Of a stretch of 64,000 nt of DNA, positions 39,719 through 48,246 are shown in pieces. Below the pieces are notes generated by a model, which was given only the letters and a program-made list of their open reading frames with translations, ran no database searches and was not told the DNA's origin. Position 1 is the first letter of the stretch, and the number at the start of each line of letters is the position of its first letter. This stretch comes from Photorhabdus noenieputensis (GTDB lineage: Bacteria; Pseudomonadota; Gammaproteobacteria; Enterobacterales; Enterobacteriaceae): NCBI RefSeq assembly GCF_018448935.1, contig NZ_RCWC01000007.1, positions 1 through 64,000 on the forward strand, in the 5' to 3' direction. A program made the translations under genes and the position numbers.

Positions 39719-40276
39719 GGCACCTTTTACCTTTATATATGACAGGAAGTGCAAACTTATGTTAAACCGCACCAAACCTGATTAAATAGCCGAATAAGAT
39801 GAGAAATAGATGAAGAGATCAATTAACGCTATTGATAGCAAGCTAATATGCTGTGACACATTTAATGATATTCAAAACCCACCGTATTTCGGCGTGGAAT
39901 AAATTCTCACGGATATTAACTTAATGCAATAGTCTCATGGGGAAATATAATATCTGTAAATTTATCTTATTTCATAGGTAATTGTATTTATTATGAAAAA
40001 TAGACAAGGCACATTGTGATAAAAATGCATTTTCATACTTGTCTTATTTTTCATGCCACTGTTTTTAATAATCAAAATCTGACGAGTCAGAAAAATAGAA
40101 ATATAGGTGGAGTTAGAGTTTGATTTAATCTGTGGTTAACTTTTTTATGGAAATAAAATACTTTTTGAGTTTTTTTAATCAAAGCGCTGATTAAGAAACA
40201 GCGCTTTATTAATATTTGATGATGATAAAGTTTTAACGCTATTATATTCCAATATCTAAGATATATTCTTGTGTTA
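39719..40276. promoter_or_regulatory. T6SS promoter region, AT-rich
   Basis: A 558-bp AT-rich stretch between tssB and the first tail-fibre gene, both on the minus strand, so it must hold the T6SS start and the 3' end of the fibre transcript. AAAGCGCTG (40181-40189) and CAGCGCTTT (40199-40207) form a 9-bp hairpin that may separate the two units. No -12/-24 (sigma-54) element or other convincing promoter was identified by eye. Confidence 0.45.
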
Positions 40277-41149
40277 TTATTCCGCTTTTACGATGTAGTT
40301 GAATGCGATATTTCGAGGGCGGGTTTCATGGCTCGTTCTTGCTACTCGTGACGCATCAAATAGGGTTGTATAACCATTTTCATTGTTCAGGCCACCATAG
40401 TTACTTGCGAAATCGCCCATAGCAAAAACGCCTTTAGCAGAACTTGCTATTTCATTATCTCCTTTAAATGAACCTTTTAAATTTTGTAGTGCATCACTCT
40501 GGTTTGTTAGAAGTATCCTGCCAGCATCTACCCCTCTACCATCATCCCAACCACGAATAAATTCACCTCTTAAATCAGGTAATCTACCATCAGGATAAGC
40601 TGCTGCTAACTTCGGATACTGTAATGTATTAAAAGCGGAACCATTACAAGTGAAATAGCCAATAGGTGGATGAGATAATGGCCAGGGAATAGGAGAGCCA
40701 ACAGGAATTTCACTGGCTGTTTTAATCAGTTTATCTACTTCTGCTCGTGTATATACTTCTGACCGAGTGTATACCTCTGTTCTAGTATATGCTCCCACAT
40801 CACTCGCATTCAGATTAATATCCTCAGTCAACGCCTTACCATTTATTTTCCGGCTATTGGGTACTTTGCCATCAGTGGCTATTTGTTTTAATGCTCGATT
40901 CAGTTGAGTGGTGAGTTTAGCTATATCACCATCATCCAGAACATCATCGCTAGATTGTGTCGCGATAAAGTTAGCTACCACGGAGGCTATTGTTGATGAT
41001 TGGCGTAACACCTTATTTAATACATGAGTAGAGATATTTTCTGGTGGAAACCCTTCCTGCAAACTCTTATCTGTTTCATATTTTTCTTGGCTCACCACAT
41101 TAGCATTATTACTAATGGAAAAAGCTTTGAAATCATTTTTTTGGTTCAT
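40277..41149 (-). CDS. Phage tail-fibre-like protein, copy 1
   Basis: A 290-residue protein with a prophage tail-fibre layout. Residues 1-110 are a helical N-terminus (LNKVLRQSSTIASVVANFIA). The phrase INGKALTEDINLNASDVGAY follows, then a threefold YTRxEV repeat (YTRTEV, YTRSEV, YTRAEV). A phage-collar domain (PVGSPIPWPLSHPPIGYFTC, LPDLRGEFIRGWDDGRG) leads to a distinct region and the conserved end RPRNIAFNYIVKAE. Fibres of this kind bind receptors for phages or contractile bacteriocins. No other phage gene is near. Confidence 0.8.
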   Translation of the reverse strand: MNQKNDFKAFSISNNANVVSQEKYETDKSLQEGFPPENISTHVLNKVLRQSSTIASVVANFIATQSSDDVLDDGDIAKLTTQLNRALKQIATDGKVPNSRKINGKALTEDINLNASDVGAYTRTEVYTRSEVYTRAEVDKLIKTASEIPVGSPIPWPLSHPPIGYFTCNGSAFNTLQYPKLAAAYPDGRLPDLRGEFIRGWDDGRGVDAGRILLTNQSDALQNLKGSFKGDNEIASSAKGVFAMGDFASNYGGLNNENGYTTLFDASRVARTSHETRPRNIAFNYIVKAE

Positions 41150-41351
41150 ATAATTCCCTTAAATTTTATAATTAATACATTAAATTATTAGGAATAATTC
41201 AAAATAATTTATACTCATTGTTCATAACATAACGATAAGCTCGTTTCTATTAAGCCAAAATTCTGATAAAAAATAGAATTTCATCGATGATTAAAAATGG
41301 TAAAACTTTAACGATATTATATTTCGGTATTTAAGATATATTCTTGTGTTA

Positions 41352-42194
41352 TTATTCTGCCCTCATGATGTAGTTGAATGCAATATTGCGTGGTCTTGAT
41401 ATTCCTACATAGTCCTTATTCACCATCCAGAGTGCAGTATGATTACCTCCAGTGTATCTGGTTCTTGCTGAAATATTGTTATCTTGGGGAGTATCCCACT
41501 GTAATTTTGTGCGATCATTGTGTGAGAAGGCAACAAGAGCATCACCATTACCAACATCCTGTACCAAATAAGACCCTTCTTGCCATGACAATAATGAACG
41601 AGATGGATCTATCCCTTTACTATCATCCCAGCCCCGAATAAACTCTCCTCTTAAATCGGGTAATCTGCCATCAGGATAAGCTTCTGCTAACTTCGGATAT
41701 TGTAATTTATTAAAAGCGGAACCATTACAAGTGAGATAGCCGATAGGTGGATGAGATAATGGCCAGGGAATAGGAGAGCCAACAGGAATTTCACTGGCTG
41801 TTTTAATCAGTCTATCTACTTCTGCTCGTGTATATGCCCCCACATCGCTCGCATTCAGATTAATATCCTCAGTCAACGCCTTACCATTTATTTTCCGGCT
41901 ATTAGGCACTTTGCCATCAGCGGCTATTTTTTTTAACGCTTGGTTTAGTTGGGAGGTGAGTTTATCTATATCACCATTATCCAGAACATCATCGTCAGAT
42001 TGTTTCGCAATAAAATTAGCCACCACAGAAGCTATTGTTGATGATTGGCGTAATGCCTTATTTAATACATGCGTAGAGATATCATCTGGTGGAAACCCTG
42101 TTTTTAAACTCTGACTTTCCTCATATTTTTCCTGACTTACCACATTAGAATTATTAACAATAGAAAAAGCTTTAAAATCATTTTTTTGGCTCAT
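41352..42194 (-). CDS. Phage tail-fibre-like protein, copy 2
   Basis: A 280-residue paralogue of the preceding gene. Residues 1-195 and the last 14 (RPRNIAFNYIMRAE) are nearly the same, with one YTRAEV unit instead of three. The segment between LLSWQEG and ISRPRN is quite different from copy 1. This is the part expected to touch the receptor. The 3' flanks of both copies also share sequence (for example TTAAGATATATTCTTGTG), so the pair arose by tandem duplication and later swapped or diverged in the tip. Confidence 0.8.
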   Translation of the reverse strand: MSQKNDFKAFSIVNNSNVVSQEKYEESQSLKTGFPPDDISTHVLNKALRQSSTIASVVANFIAKQSDDDVLDNGDIDKLTSQLNQALKKIAADGKVPNSRKINGKALTEDINLNASDVGAYTRAEVDRLIKTASEIPVGSPIPWPLSHPPIGYLTCNGSAFNKLQYPKLAEAYPDGRLPDLRGEFIRGWDDSKGIDPSRSLLSWQEGSYLVQDVGNGDALVAFSHNDRTKLQWDTPQDNNISARTRYTGGNHTALWMVNKDYVGISRPRNIAFNYIMRAE

Positions 42195-42601
42195 ACGCCC
42201 CTCTTAAATTAAATTGTTTTCCCATGTAATCAATATATTAAATTATCGTATCGATAACTCTATTTATTGGTGCCAATCATAGTTTAGTTCAAAAAAATAA
42301 TAATGGACTATTTTTATAACTTACATGGACAATTATTTTTGTATAAGTGAGAAATAAGCAAATTAATGAGTGTGAATTATTGTCTTTCTATTTTTATGGA
42401 AAGTAAATCCATAAAATAATAAAGTTAAAATATGAAAATGTTTTTATTTGAATAATAACGGAAAGAAAAACAGGATAAAATAGATGGCAATGATTAGGAT
42501 AAATGTTTTTTCAAATTTGTAAAAATAATATTTCAAGGTACATGTTTATTTCTTATTTAATATAAGCATGCATATTTAAATATTTTATTGTCCTTAAACC
42601 T
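42195..42601. other. AT-rich intergenic stretch
   Basis: About 400 bp of very AT-rich DNA upstream of the second tail-fibre gene, likely including its promoter. No open frame or repeat recognised. Confidence 0.4.
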
Positions 42602-42670
42602 AGGGGGTTAGTATTGGCACGCCGATCAATTCAAAATCAATCGTATTTCGTGTGACGACATAATGCCCCA
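42602..42670 (-). pseudogene. C-terminal tail of a VapC/PIN-domain toxin
   Basis: The minus strand reads LGHYVVTRNTIDFELIGVPI, then LTP and a stop at 42659-42602, matching the end of PIN-domain (VapC) toxins, where TRNxxDF carries the last acidic catalytic residue. The rest of the gene is absent on the right, where the ParD/ParE remnants now lie. Its likely partner is the Phd-type antitoxin at 44038-44253, now 1.4 kb away. Confidence 0.55.
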
Positions 42671-42730
42671 AGCGAGTGAAAAACGAAGGTTTTCTTTACT
42701 TGGTAGCAAAGCGGAGATTCCATGATAGAG

Positions 42731-42755
42731 TATTAAAAGGTATTACCTTTTAATA
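42731..42755. promoter_or_regulatory. 25-bp palindromic operator of the ParD/ParE remnant
   Basis: TATTAAAAGGTA (42731-42742) and TACCTTTTAATA (42744-42755) are perfect 12-bp arms around one base, just before the truncated antitoxin at 42770. It is very likely the autoregulatory operator of the former TA locus. Confidence 0.65.
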
Positions 42756-42769
42756 TTTAGGTGGAAAAA

Positions 42770-42943
42770 ATGGCAACCTATGTAGAGTGTGAAGAAAAAC
42801 GTGAAGCTTTCAAACAGGATGCATTGCGTGCCTGGGAAGCGTATCAAGAGAATGAACTACACCTAACGCTTGAAGAAGCGGACGATTGGTTAGCTAAGCT
42901 CGAAGCAGGAGAAGATGCGGAGTTACCTAAATGCCACGTTTGA
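42770..42943 (+). CDS. Ribbon-helix-helix antitoxin lacking its DNA-binding domain
   Basis: A 57-residue protein from the ATG at 42770, with AGGTGG 5 nt upstream. VECEEKREAFKQDALRAWEA, then LTLEEADDWLAKLEAGEDAE is the C-terminal two-thirds of CopG/ParD-type antitoxins (EEKREAFRQDTLRAWEEYQ). About 40 residues of ribbon-helix-helix are missing at the front, so it should not bind DNA, although operator and ribosome site remain. It overlaps the broken toxin gene by 13 nt. Confidence 0.65.
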   Translation: MATYVECEEKREAFKQDALRAWEAYQENELHLTLEEADDWLAKLEAGEDAELPKCHV

Positions 42944-43067
42944 TTTGGTCTCCGTCTGCTCTTGCTGATATACAGCGGTTCTATGGTTTTCTTGCCAAAA
43001 AAGACAAAGATACTGCTCGTCGAGCTATTAAAACAATACGTGCTGGCGTGAAAATGCTGGCACGTCA
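42931..43067 (+). pseudogene. ParE-type toxin cut by an IS1182-like fragment
   Basis: MPRLIWSPSALADIQRFYGF, then LAKKDKDTARRAIKTIRAGV and KMLARQ is a normal ParE start up to about residue 46. The frame then enters the IS-like sequence and ends at 43131. The C-terminal half with the RxxYR-type segment is gone, so this toxin should be inactive. Confidence 0.75.
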
Positions 43068-43202
43068 GTCTGTGACTAATTCGCGGATAAATTTGAAATC
43101 AATAGCAGCATCGATTTTACGGACCAGATGATCTTTGGGCACCAGCTCGTCAAGCGAGAGCGTTTCTGGCGGGAAAGTCTGGGGAGGCAGTGTTCTTAAC
43201 AT
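43068..43202 (-). mobile_element. IS1182-family transposase, N-terminal fragment
   Basis: The minus strand from ATG at 43202 reads MLRTLPPQTFPPETLSLDEL, then VPKDHLVRKIDAAIDFKFIR and ELVTD before a stop. This matches the start of IS1182-type transposases (LDxLVPKDHLVRKIDAAIDF). The stop and loss of homology coincide with the ParE break, so only the first 45 codons and up to about 150 bp of the IS left end remain. Terminal repeats were not confirmed. Confidence 0.75.
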
Positions 43203-43407
43203 AGTGGTAAGCTCCGTTTGGTGAACGGACCTTAATTAAAACAAAGTGAGCAATATTTTGAATACGATATAAATCACCAAGAAAACAGTGTGAACGTGCT
43301 TCAAATAAGCATCTGATGAAATTCCGCTGAGGTGGCCTCATAAATAGCTATAAGACATCATATGTGCTAATGTGGGTTTGTGGGTGAATTCATAAGGAGA
43401 ATAAACT

Positions 43408-43662
43408 ATGAGCCGTTTAACTATTGATATAACCGATCAACAACACAAAAGTTTGAAAGCGCTGGCAGCCTTGCATGGCAAGACAATCAAGCAATATACA
43501 CTCGAACGTTTGTTCCCTGACATGACCGATAGTGATCAGGCATGGCAAGAATTGAAAGTCTTGTTAAATACGCGGATCAGTGAAGGGATGGAAGGTAAGG
43601 TATCCAAAAAAAGCATCGACGAAATTCTTAATGAAGAACTTGCCAAGAACGGACGCGATTAA
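43408..43662 (+). CDS. ParD-like ribbon-helix-helix antitoxin
   Basis: An 84-residue protein with LTIDITDQQHKSLKALAALH and GKTIKQYTLERLFPDM, the pattern of plasmid-type RHH antitoxins. A long acidic or helical tail (SIDEILNEELAKNG) is for toxin binding. An AAGGAG ribosome site sits just upstream. Its stop overlaps the toxin ATG by one base (TAATG). Confidence 0.82.
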   Translation: MSRLTIDITDQQHKSLKALAALHGKTIKQYTLERLFPDMTDSDQAWQELKVLLNTRISEGMEGKVSKKSIDEILNEELAKNGRD

Positions 43663-43970
43663 TGGACTATGTACTGACAGAAGCCACTGAAACCGATTTG
43701 CGCGCAATTATTAGTTATACACGTAAGCAATGGGGGGATGCTCAGGTACACCATTACATCACTACCCTGAAACAAGGTATTGGACGTCTCGCTTGCGGCA
43801 AAGGATCTTTCAAGGATATGAGCGAATTCTTTCCAGCATTGCGCATGGCGCGTTGTGAACATCACTATGTATTTTGTTTGCCACGCAAAGATGCTCCTGC
43901 ATTAATAGTGGCAATTTTTCATGAGAGGATGGACTTATTGGCACGCCTTGCTGACCGACTAAAGTTGTGA
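43662..43970 (+). CDS. ParE-type toxin, intact
   Basis: A 102-residue protein with the ParE pattern YVLTEATETDLRAIISYTRK at the start, LKQGIGRLACGKGSFKDMSE, MARCEHHYVFCLPRKDAPAL and VAIFHERMDLLARLADRL at the end. Length is normal and no break was seen. With the preceding antitoxin it is the only apparently intact TA pair in this cluster. The target could be gyrase or ribosomal mRNA. Confidence 0.85.
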   Translation: MDYVLTEATETDLRAIISYTRKQWGDAQVHHYITTLKQGIGRLACGKGSFKDMSEFFPALRMARCEHHYVFCLPRKDAPALIVAIFHERMDLLARLADRLKL

Positions 43971-44037
43971 AAAGAGAAATAGAGTAAATCGTGCATTTTT
44001 ATTAATTAAAATGGTCAACAGGGCAAAAAGTTTAACC

Positions 44038-44253
44038 CTACGGGAGACCATAGATTTTTATGGTCTCGGGCATTGCTAAAGCATCAGCAATGTTTCTACG
44101 CTGCTTGGTGATTCGTTGATATTCTTCAATGGTTAGCAGGACATGTGCCGGTTTGCCACGATCTGTGATGAACACTGGACCGCTTTTAGCTGCTTTTTTT
44201 GCCCTGCTGACATCCTGATTAAATTCCCAACTCGATAAGGTTGTGATTGACAT
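44038..44253 (-). CDS. Phd/YefM-type antitoxin, shortened C-terminus
   Basis: A 71-residue protein: MSITTLSSWEFNQDVSRAKK, SGPVFITDRGKPAHVLLTIE, EYQRITKQRRNIADALAMPE. The family normally continues for about 10 more residues; here it ends IKIYGLP, and no toxin follows on the left. A GAGGAG ribosome site is present. The expected VapC partner appears to survive only as the tail at 42602-42670. Confidence 0.72.
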   Translation of the reverse strand: MSITTLSSWEFNQDVSRAKKAAKSGPVFITDRGKPAHVLLTIEEYQRITKQRRNIADALAMPETIKIYGLP

Positions 44254-44355
44254 GATGCTCCTCGATATAACAGCTAATTTATGTTAGGTACGTTACTACC
44301 ATAATGCTAAAGGGGCAAACTTTAGTCATTCACCCTCTTAGCATCCCAGGAAAAA

Positions 44356-45240
44356 TTAGGTTAAATGTGTCATCACCAACCGCGTAGCCGAAGCAAGTAC
44401 ATCACGGCGTGATTCGGCATCTTGTTGAGGCTGGGTAAAATAAACTGCCAGAACCACAGGTGCCCCTTTTGGCGGCCAGAGAACCGCGACATCGTTAGTG
44501 GTGCCATAATCACCACCACCGGTTTTATCACCCACTGCCCAACCGGCTGGAGCACCGGCGCGAATACTGGCATCTCCGGTGGTATTTCCTTTAAGCCAGA
44601 CGATTAATTGTTCACGTTGTGGAGCTGCAAGTACCTCTCCAAGTACGATTTTCTTCACGCTGGTCGCCATTGCGGCAGGTGTCGTGGTATCTCTGAGGTC
44701 ACCGGGAATGGCACTGTTCAAATCGGGTTCACAGCGATCGAGTCGAAATGCAGGATCACCAACATCTTGAGTAAAGCTATTCACAGCCTCTAACCCACCC
44801 AATTCTTTAATCAATAGGTTTGCTGCGGTGTTGTCACTGTATTGTACTGTTGCTGCACATAATTGTGTGACGCTCATACCTTGGTGCAGATTTTTGCGCG
44901 CAATGGGAGCATAAGAGAGTAAGTCGGACTCACGATAGTGAATATGTTTTGCTAACAATTCTGATTGAGACATGCTTTTGTGCAATACCGCTGCAACAAG
45001 TATCAGCTTGAAAGTACTACAGAAAGGAAAACGTTCATCTCCCCGGTACTGAATTTCCTGACCGTTCGCTGTATTAATCAGCGACACGCCTAAACGGCCT
45101 TTTGTGCTATTTTCCAGTTCGGCAAGTTGTTTATGCAGGGATGAGGGAATGGCACCAGCCCATGTCGGAAAAGCAAAGTTGATCAATGGAAGTGTGATAC
45201 CGGCTAATAACAACGAACGCCTCAACGGAGAGTGTTTCAT
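44356..45240 (-). CDS. Class A serine beta-lactamase
   Basis: A 294-residue precursor from [20 protein letters not shown] (ATG 45240); the reading from 45303 adds 21 unlikely residues. The signal has LRRSLLLAG, a twin-arginine-like start, so Tat export is possible. The class A motifs are complete: STFK (nucleophile Ser, near residue 75), SDN, RCEPDLN with the general base Glu, and KTGGG. The omega-loop and C-terminal stretches ([30 protein letters not shown]) are closest in my memory to CTX-M/L2/SED-type enzymes. No ampR-type regulator is adjacent. It hydrolyses beta-lactam antibiotics in the periplasm; spectrum cannot be told. Confidence 0.93.
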   Translation of the reverse strand: MKHSPLRRSLLLAGITLPLINFAFPTWAGAIPSSLHKQLAELENSTKGRLGVSLINTANGQEIQYRGDERFPFCSTFKLILVAAVLHKSMSQSELLAKHIHYRESDLLSYAPIARKNLHQGMSVTQLCAATVQYSDNTAANLLIKELGGLEAVNSFTQDVGDPAFRLDRCEPDLNSAIPGDLRDTTTPAAMATSVKKIVLGEVLAAPQREQLIVWLKGNTTGDASIRAGAPAGWAVGDKTGGGDYGTTNDVAVLWPPKGAPVVLAVYFTQPQQDAESRRDVLASATRLVMTHLT

Positions 45241-46278
45241 ATTTGAATCTCGTAATATAGATAGTAAAAAATGCATTATAGAGAGAAAAAAGTAATGTCG
45301 CACTATTTTTAATGATATTTTATTATGGCGATTTTTATCATGATAAGCACGATGTTTAATTTGCGATATAATGTTAAATAATCCTTAATTTAATACAGCA
45401 GTAATTATAGCCAGAAGATTGATAAATTATTTTAGCTATTTTTCATTCATTTTGTTTTCTATGTTAAAAATTAAATTCAATTACCTATTAATGAATGATT
45501 TATATTATTTGTGGCTGTGATTTCACCCTAATGAAATGGTGGTATTTTGTTGATTTTTAATTATTTTTTAATTTTATTTATGGGTGTAAAATTAAACTTT
45601 AACCAAAGAAAACAAATTTAAAATAGTAAACATTAAAAATATAAATACAGATTTATCATTACAACTTAATAAATGTAATCATTAACATAATACAATTATA
45701 ATCTTTTAAAATTCGTTGTTAAATAAAAAATCAATATATTCCATTTGTAAATTAATTATTGAATGAATTATATTGAAAGAGTAATCACAACTATTCTAAT
45801 AAATAAGAAGTGAATGTCAGTATTATGAATTAATTCGTCTTGAATTAACAAGGTATTTATAGAGAATAATGGATTTTAATTTCTTTTTTCAAACCAATTA
45901 AATGAATTAGCGATAAAAATTTTCTCTTAAATTACATGTGTATACTTATTTTATATATATTAAATGAAATTAATTAATCTCTCTTTATAATGTTGTGGAC
46001 TATAGCTATTCATTCATTTAGTTACTTTTAAAAACTATCAATGATGATAATAGATATGTCAGCGTGTTTATTCTCACCGGTGAGACCATTTAGCATATAA
46101 ACTTAATTTATTCAATTAAAGTTTTGTAAAAATATTAAATTTTCATTATGGCTCACTAATTTATAAATTTTTAGATAATTACTCTTTAAATGATCTATAT
46201 CAATCTATACTTACCTATCTGGTTAATATTTTTAAAACACTTTTTTAACCTTATTTTAACTTAACAAGGATATGCATC
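45241..46278. other. AT-rich 1-kb intergenic stretch with a palindrome
   Basis: About 1,038 bp with no credible gene, between the divergent beta-lactamase and RTX lipase genes; it must hold both promoters. Apart from a GC-rich 14-bp palindrome at 46072-46085 it is very AT-rich with long A/T runs. Possible uses include H-NS silencing or curved DNA, which is inference. Confidence 0.5.
46072..46085. promoter_or_regulatory. Perfect 14-bp palindrome upstream of the lipase
   Basis: TCTCACCGGTGAGA is an exact palindrome, GC-rich in an otherwise AT-rich leader, about 195 bp before the lipase start. It has the look of a dimeric regulator site; the regulator is unknown. Confidence 0.45.
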
Positions 46279-48132
46279 ATGGGTGTTTTTCAGTACAAAG
46301 ACTTTGATGACACTACTTCTAAAGAACTATTTTCCGACGCAAAAGCTATCGCCGGGTATGCTTACCATAATCTGGGTAGCGGATTTGCTGAGGGGTATTA
46401 CAATTACGGTTTTGGTTTAGGGATGCCATTAACATTGCTGACCGCAATTCTCGGCAGTACGACATCGCAGGGCATCACGCCTAAATTGCCTTGGAATCCG
46501 GACGCAGAAAAACAAGCACAAGATAAACTCAATGAATCGGGATGGTTTACTATCAGTGCTGATGAATTAGGCTATCAGGGTAGAACTGATGCCCGCGGTA
46601 CTTTTTTTGGCGAAAAATCAAGTCATTCCACTGCTCAGGCAGAGGTAATGGGGAAATATGATGCTGATGGTAATTTGATTTCTATTGGCATTGCGTTTCG
46701 CGGTACGAGTGGTCCCCGAGAGTCAATTATTACCGATACATTCGGTGACTTTATGAACAATGTGTTGGTGGCTTTAGGTAAGAAAGACTATTCGAATGAC
46801 TATACGCCAAACGCTTTCGGTCGGCTGCTGGACCATGTAGCTAATTATGCCAAAGCTCACGGTTTGACAGGCAGTGACGTTGTGGTCAGCGGCCATAGTT
46901 TGGGTGGGTTAGCTGTGAATAGTATGGCGGAGTCTAGCGATACGAAATGGGGGGGATTCTACTCCCAGTCGAACTATATCTCTTTCGCTTCGCCATCACA
47001 GTATGAGAAAGATAATAAGGTGCTGAATGTAGGATATGAAAATGATCCTGTATTCCGCGTACTAAAAGGTACCAGCGTTGATGCGTTCTCTCCAGGCGTT
47101 CATGATGTACCAAGGGATTCGGCTACAAATAATATTGTTAATTTTAATGATCACTATGCATCAGACTGGTGGAATGTGTTGCCCTTCTCTATTGCTAATC
47201 CATCAACTTGGGTTTCGCATGTGACGCCGTTTTACCAGAGCGGCATGCAACGTATTATGGAGTCAACGTTCTATAATCTAACTCATAAAGACTCTACTAT
47301 TGTTGTCAGCAATCTTTCCAACGTCACCCGTGAAAATACTTGGGTGCAGGATTTGAACCGGAATGCTGAAAAACACACTGGCAGTACTTTTGTTATCGGT
47401 ACCGACGGCAACGACCTAATTAAAGGTGGTAAAGGAAACGATTATCTGGAAGGGCGCGACGGCAATGATATATTCCGCGATGACGGTGGATTTAACATGA
47501 TTGCCGGCGGGAAAGGCCATAATACTTTTGACTTACAGAAGTCACTAAAAAATGCAGAAATAGCCTATGATCAGGCAGGTACATTGTATGTGCGTGATGC
47601 ACAAGGTGGTATCACAGTTGCTACGGATATTTCCACTATAAGAAGTAAAGAAAGTACCTGGCTGTTTTTGACTAAACAGGTGGATTCTCAAGTCAGGGCC
47701 GATGGTTTGTATTCCAACAGCGGATTGAAGACGAAATACGCCAATTCAGTAACAGGCAACGATGGGAATGATACACTGACTTCTAAAACTTCCGGTAGCT
47801 GGTTGTTCGGTCTGGATGGTGATGATACGTTGATCGGCTTCGGCAATAATAATGTTTTCGTCGGTGGTGAAGGCAACGATGTCATGAAAAGTCAGGGTAA
47901 TAACAATACCTTCCTGTTCAACGGTGATTTTGGACAAGACATCATCTATGGCTACAATAAGACTGATAAATTAGTATTCCTGGGTACCGAAGGCAGCAGT
48001 GATAAAAGTAATTATCTGGATCATGCTTCTATGGTGGATAATGATCTGGTATTTACCTTTGGCCAAAACTCAGTCACTCTGGTTGGCGTCAGCATGGACA
48101 GCTTATTGGCGGATAATATAATACTGGCGTAA
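46279..48132 (+). CDS. RTX lipase, family I.3, type I-secreted
   Basis: A 617-residue protein similar in layout to Serratia LipA. The N-terminal catalytic part has GHSLGG (about residue 204-209, nucleophile Ser). The C-terminal half has glycine-rich calcium-binding repeats: GTDGNDLIKGGKGNDYLEG, DGNDIF, and GNDGNDTLTS, GLDGDDTLIGF, GGEGNDVM. It ends with an uncleaved type I signal (SLLADNIILA). There is no N-terminal signal peptide. It needs an ABC exporter of the LipBCD or PrtBCD type, not in this window. It should act on triacylglycerols outside the cell, plausibly on insect lipids. A hairpin follows. Confidence 0.92.
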   Translation: MGVFQYKDFDDTTSKELFSDAKAIAGYAYHNLGSGFAEGYYNYGFGLGMPLTLLTAILGSTTSQGITPKLPWNPDAEKQAQDKLNESGWFTISADELGYQGRTDARGTFFGEKSSHSTAQAEVMGKYDADGNLISIGIAFRGTSGPRESIITDTFGDFMNNVLVALGKKDYSNDYTPNAFGRLLDHVANYAKAHGLTGSDVVVSGHSLGGLAVNSMAESSDTKWGGFYSQSNYISFASPSQYEKDNKVLNVGYENDPVFRVLKGTSVDAFSPGVHDVPRDSATNNIVNFNDHYASDWWNVLPFSIANPSTWVSHVTPFYQSGMQRIMESTFYNLTHKDSTIVVSNLSNVTRENTWVQDLNRNAEKHTGSTFVIGTDGNDLIKGGKGNDYLEGRDGNDIFRDDGGFNMIAGGKGHNTFDLQKSLKNAEIAYDQAGTLYVRDAQGGITVATDISTIRSKESTWLFLTKQVDSQVRADGLYSNSGLKTKYANSVTGNDGNDTLTSKTSGSWLFGLDGDDTLIGFGNNNVFVGGEGNDVMKSQGNNNTFLFNGDFGQDIIYGYNKTDKLVFLGTEGSSDKSNYLDHASMVDNDLVFTFGQNSVTLVGVSMDSLLADNIILA

Positions 48133-48164
48133 CATATAAATTATGCGATACCCCTATTCGTGAA

Positions 48165-48185
48165 GTGGCCATGCAAAATGGCCAC
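48165..48185 (+). terminator. Terminator after the RTX lipase
   Basis: GTGGCCAT (48165-48172), loop GCAAA, ATGGCCAC (48178-48185), then CTTTG. A stable 8-bp hairpin between convergent lipase and ybtA. Confidence 0.6.
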
Positions 48186-48246
48186 CTTTGCTCTAGAGTC
48201 AATTTACAATATTTTCTGTTATTGACACTCGCTGAAGGACGGGGTT

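Noticed and set aside
40181-40207. Hairpin AAAGCGCTG/CAGCGCTTT as a strong terminator
   Set aside because: No U-run follows on either strand in the right order, so it is mentioned only as a possible boundary.
39719-40276. Possible sigma-54 promoter for the T6SS operon
   Set aside because: No GG-N10-GC arrangement at the right spacing was found upstream of tssB.
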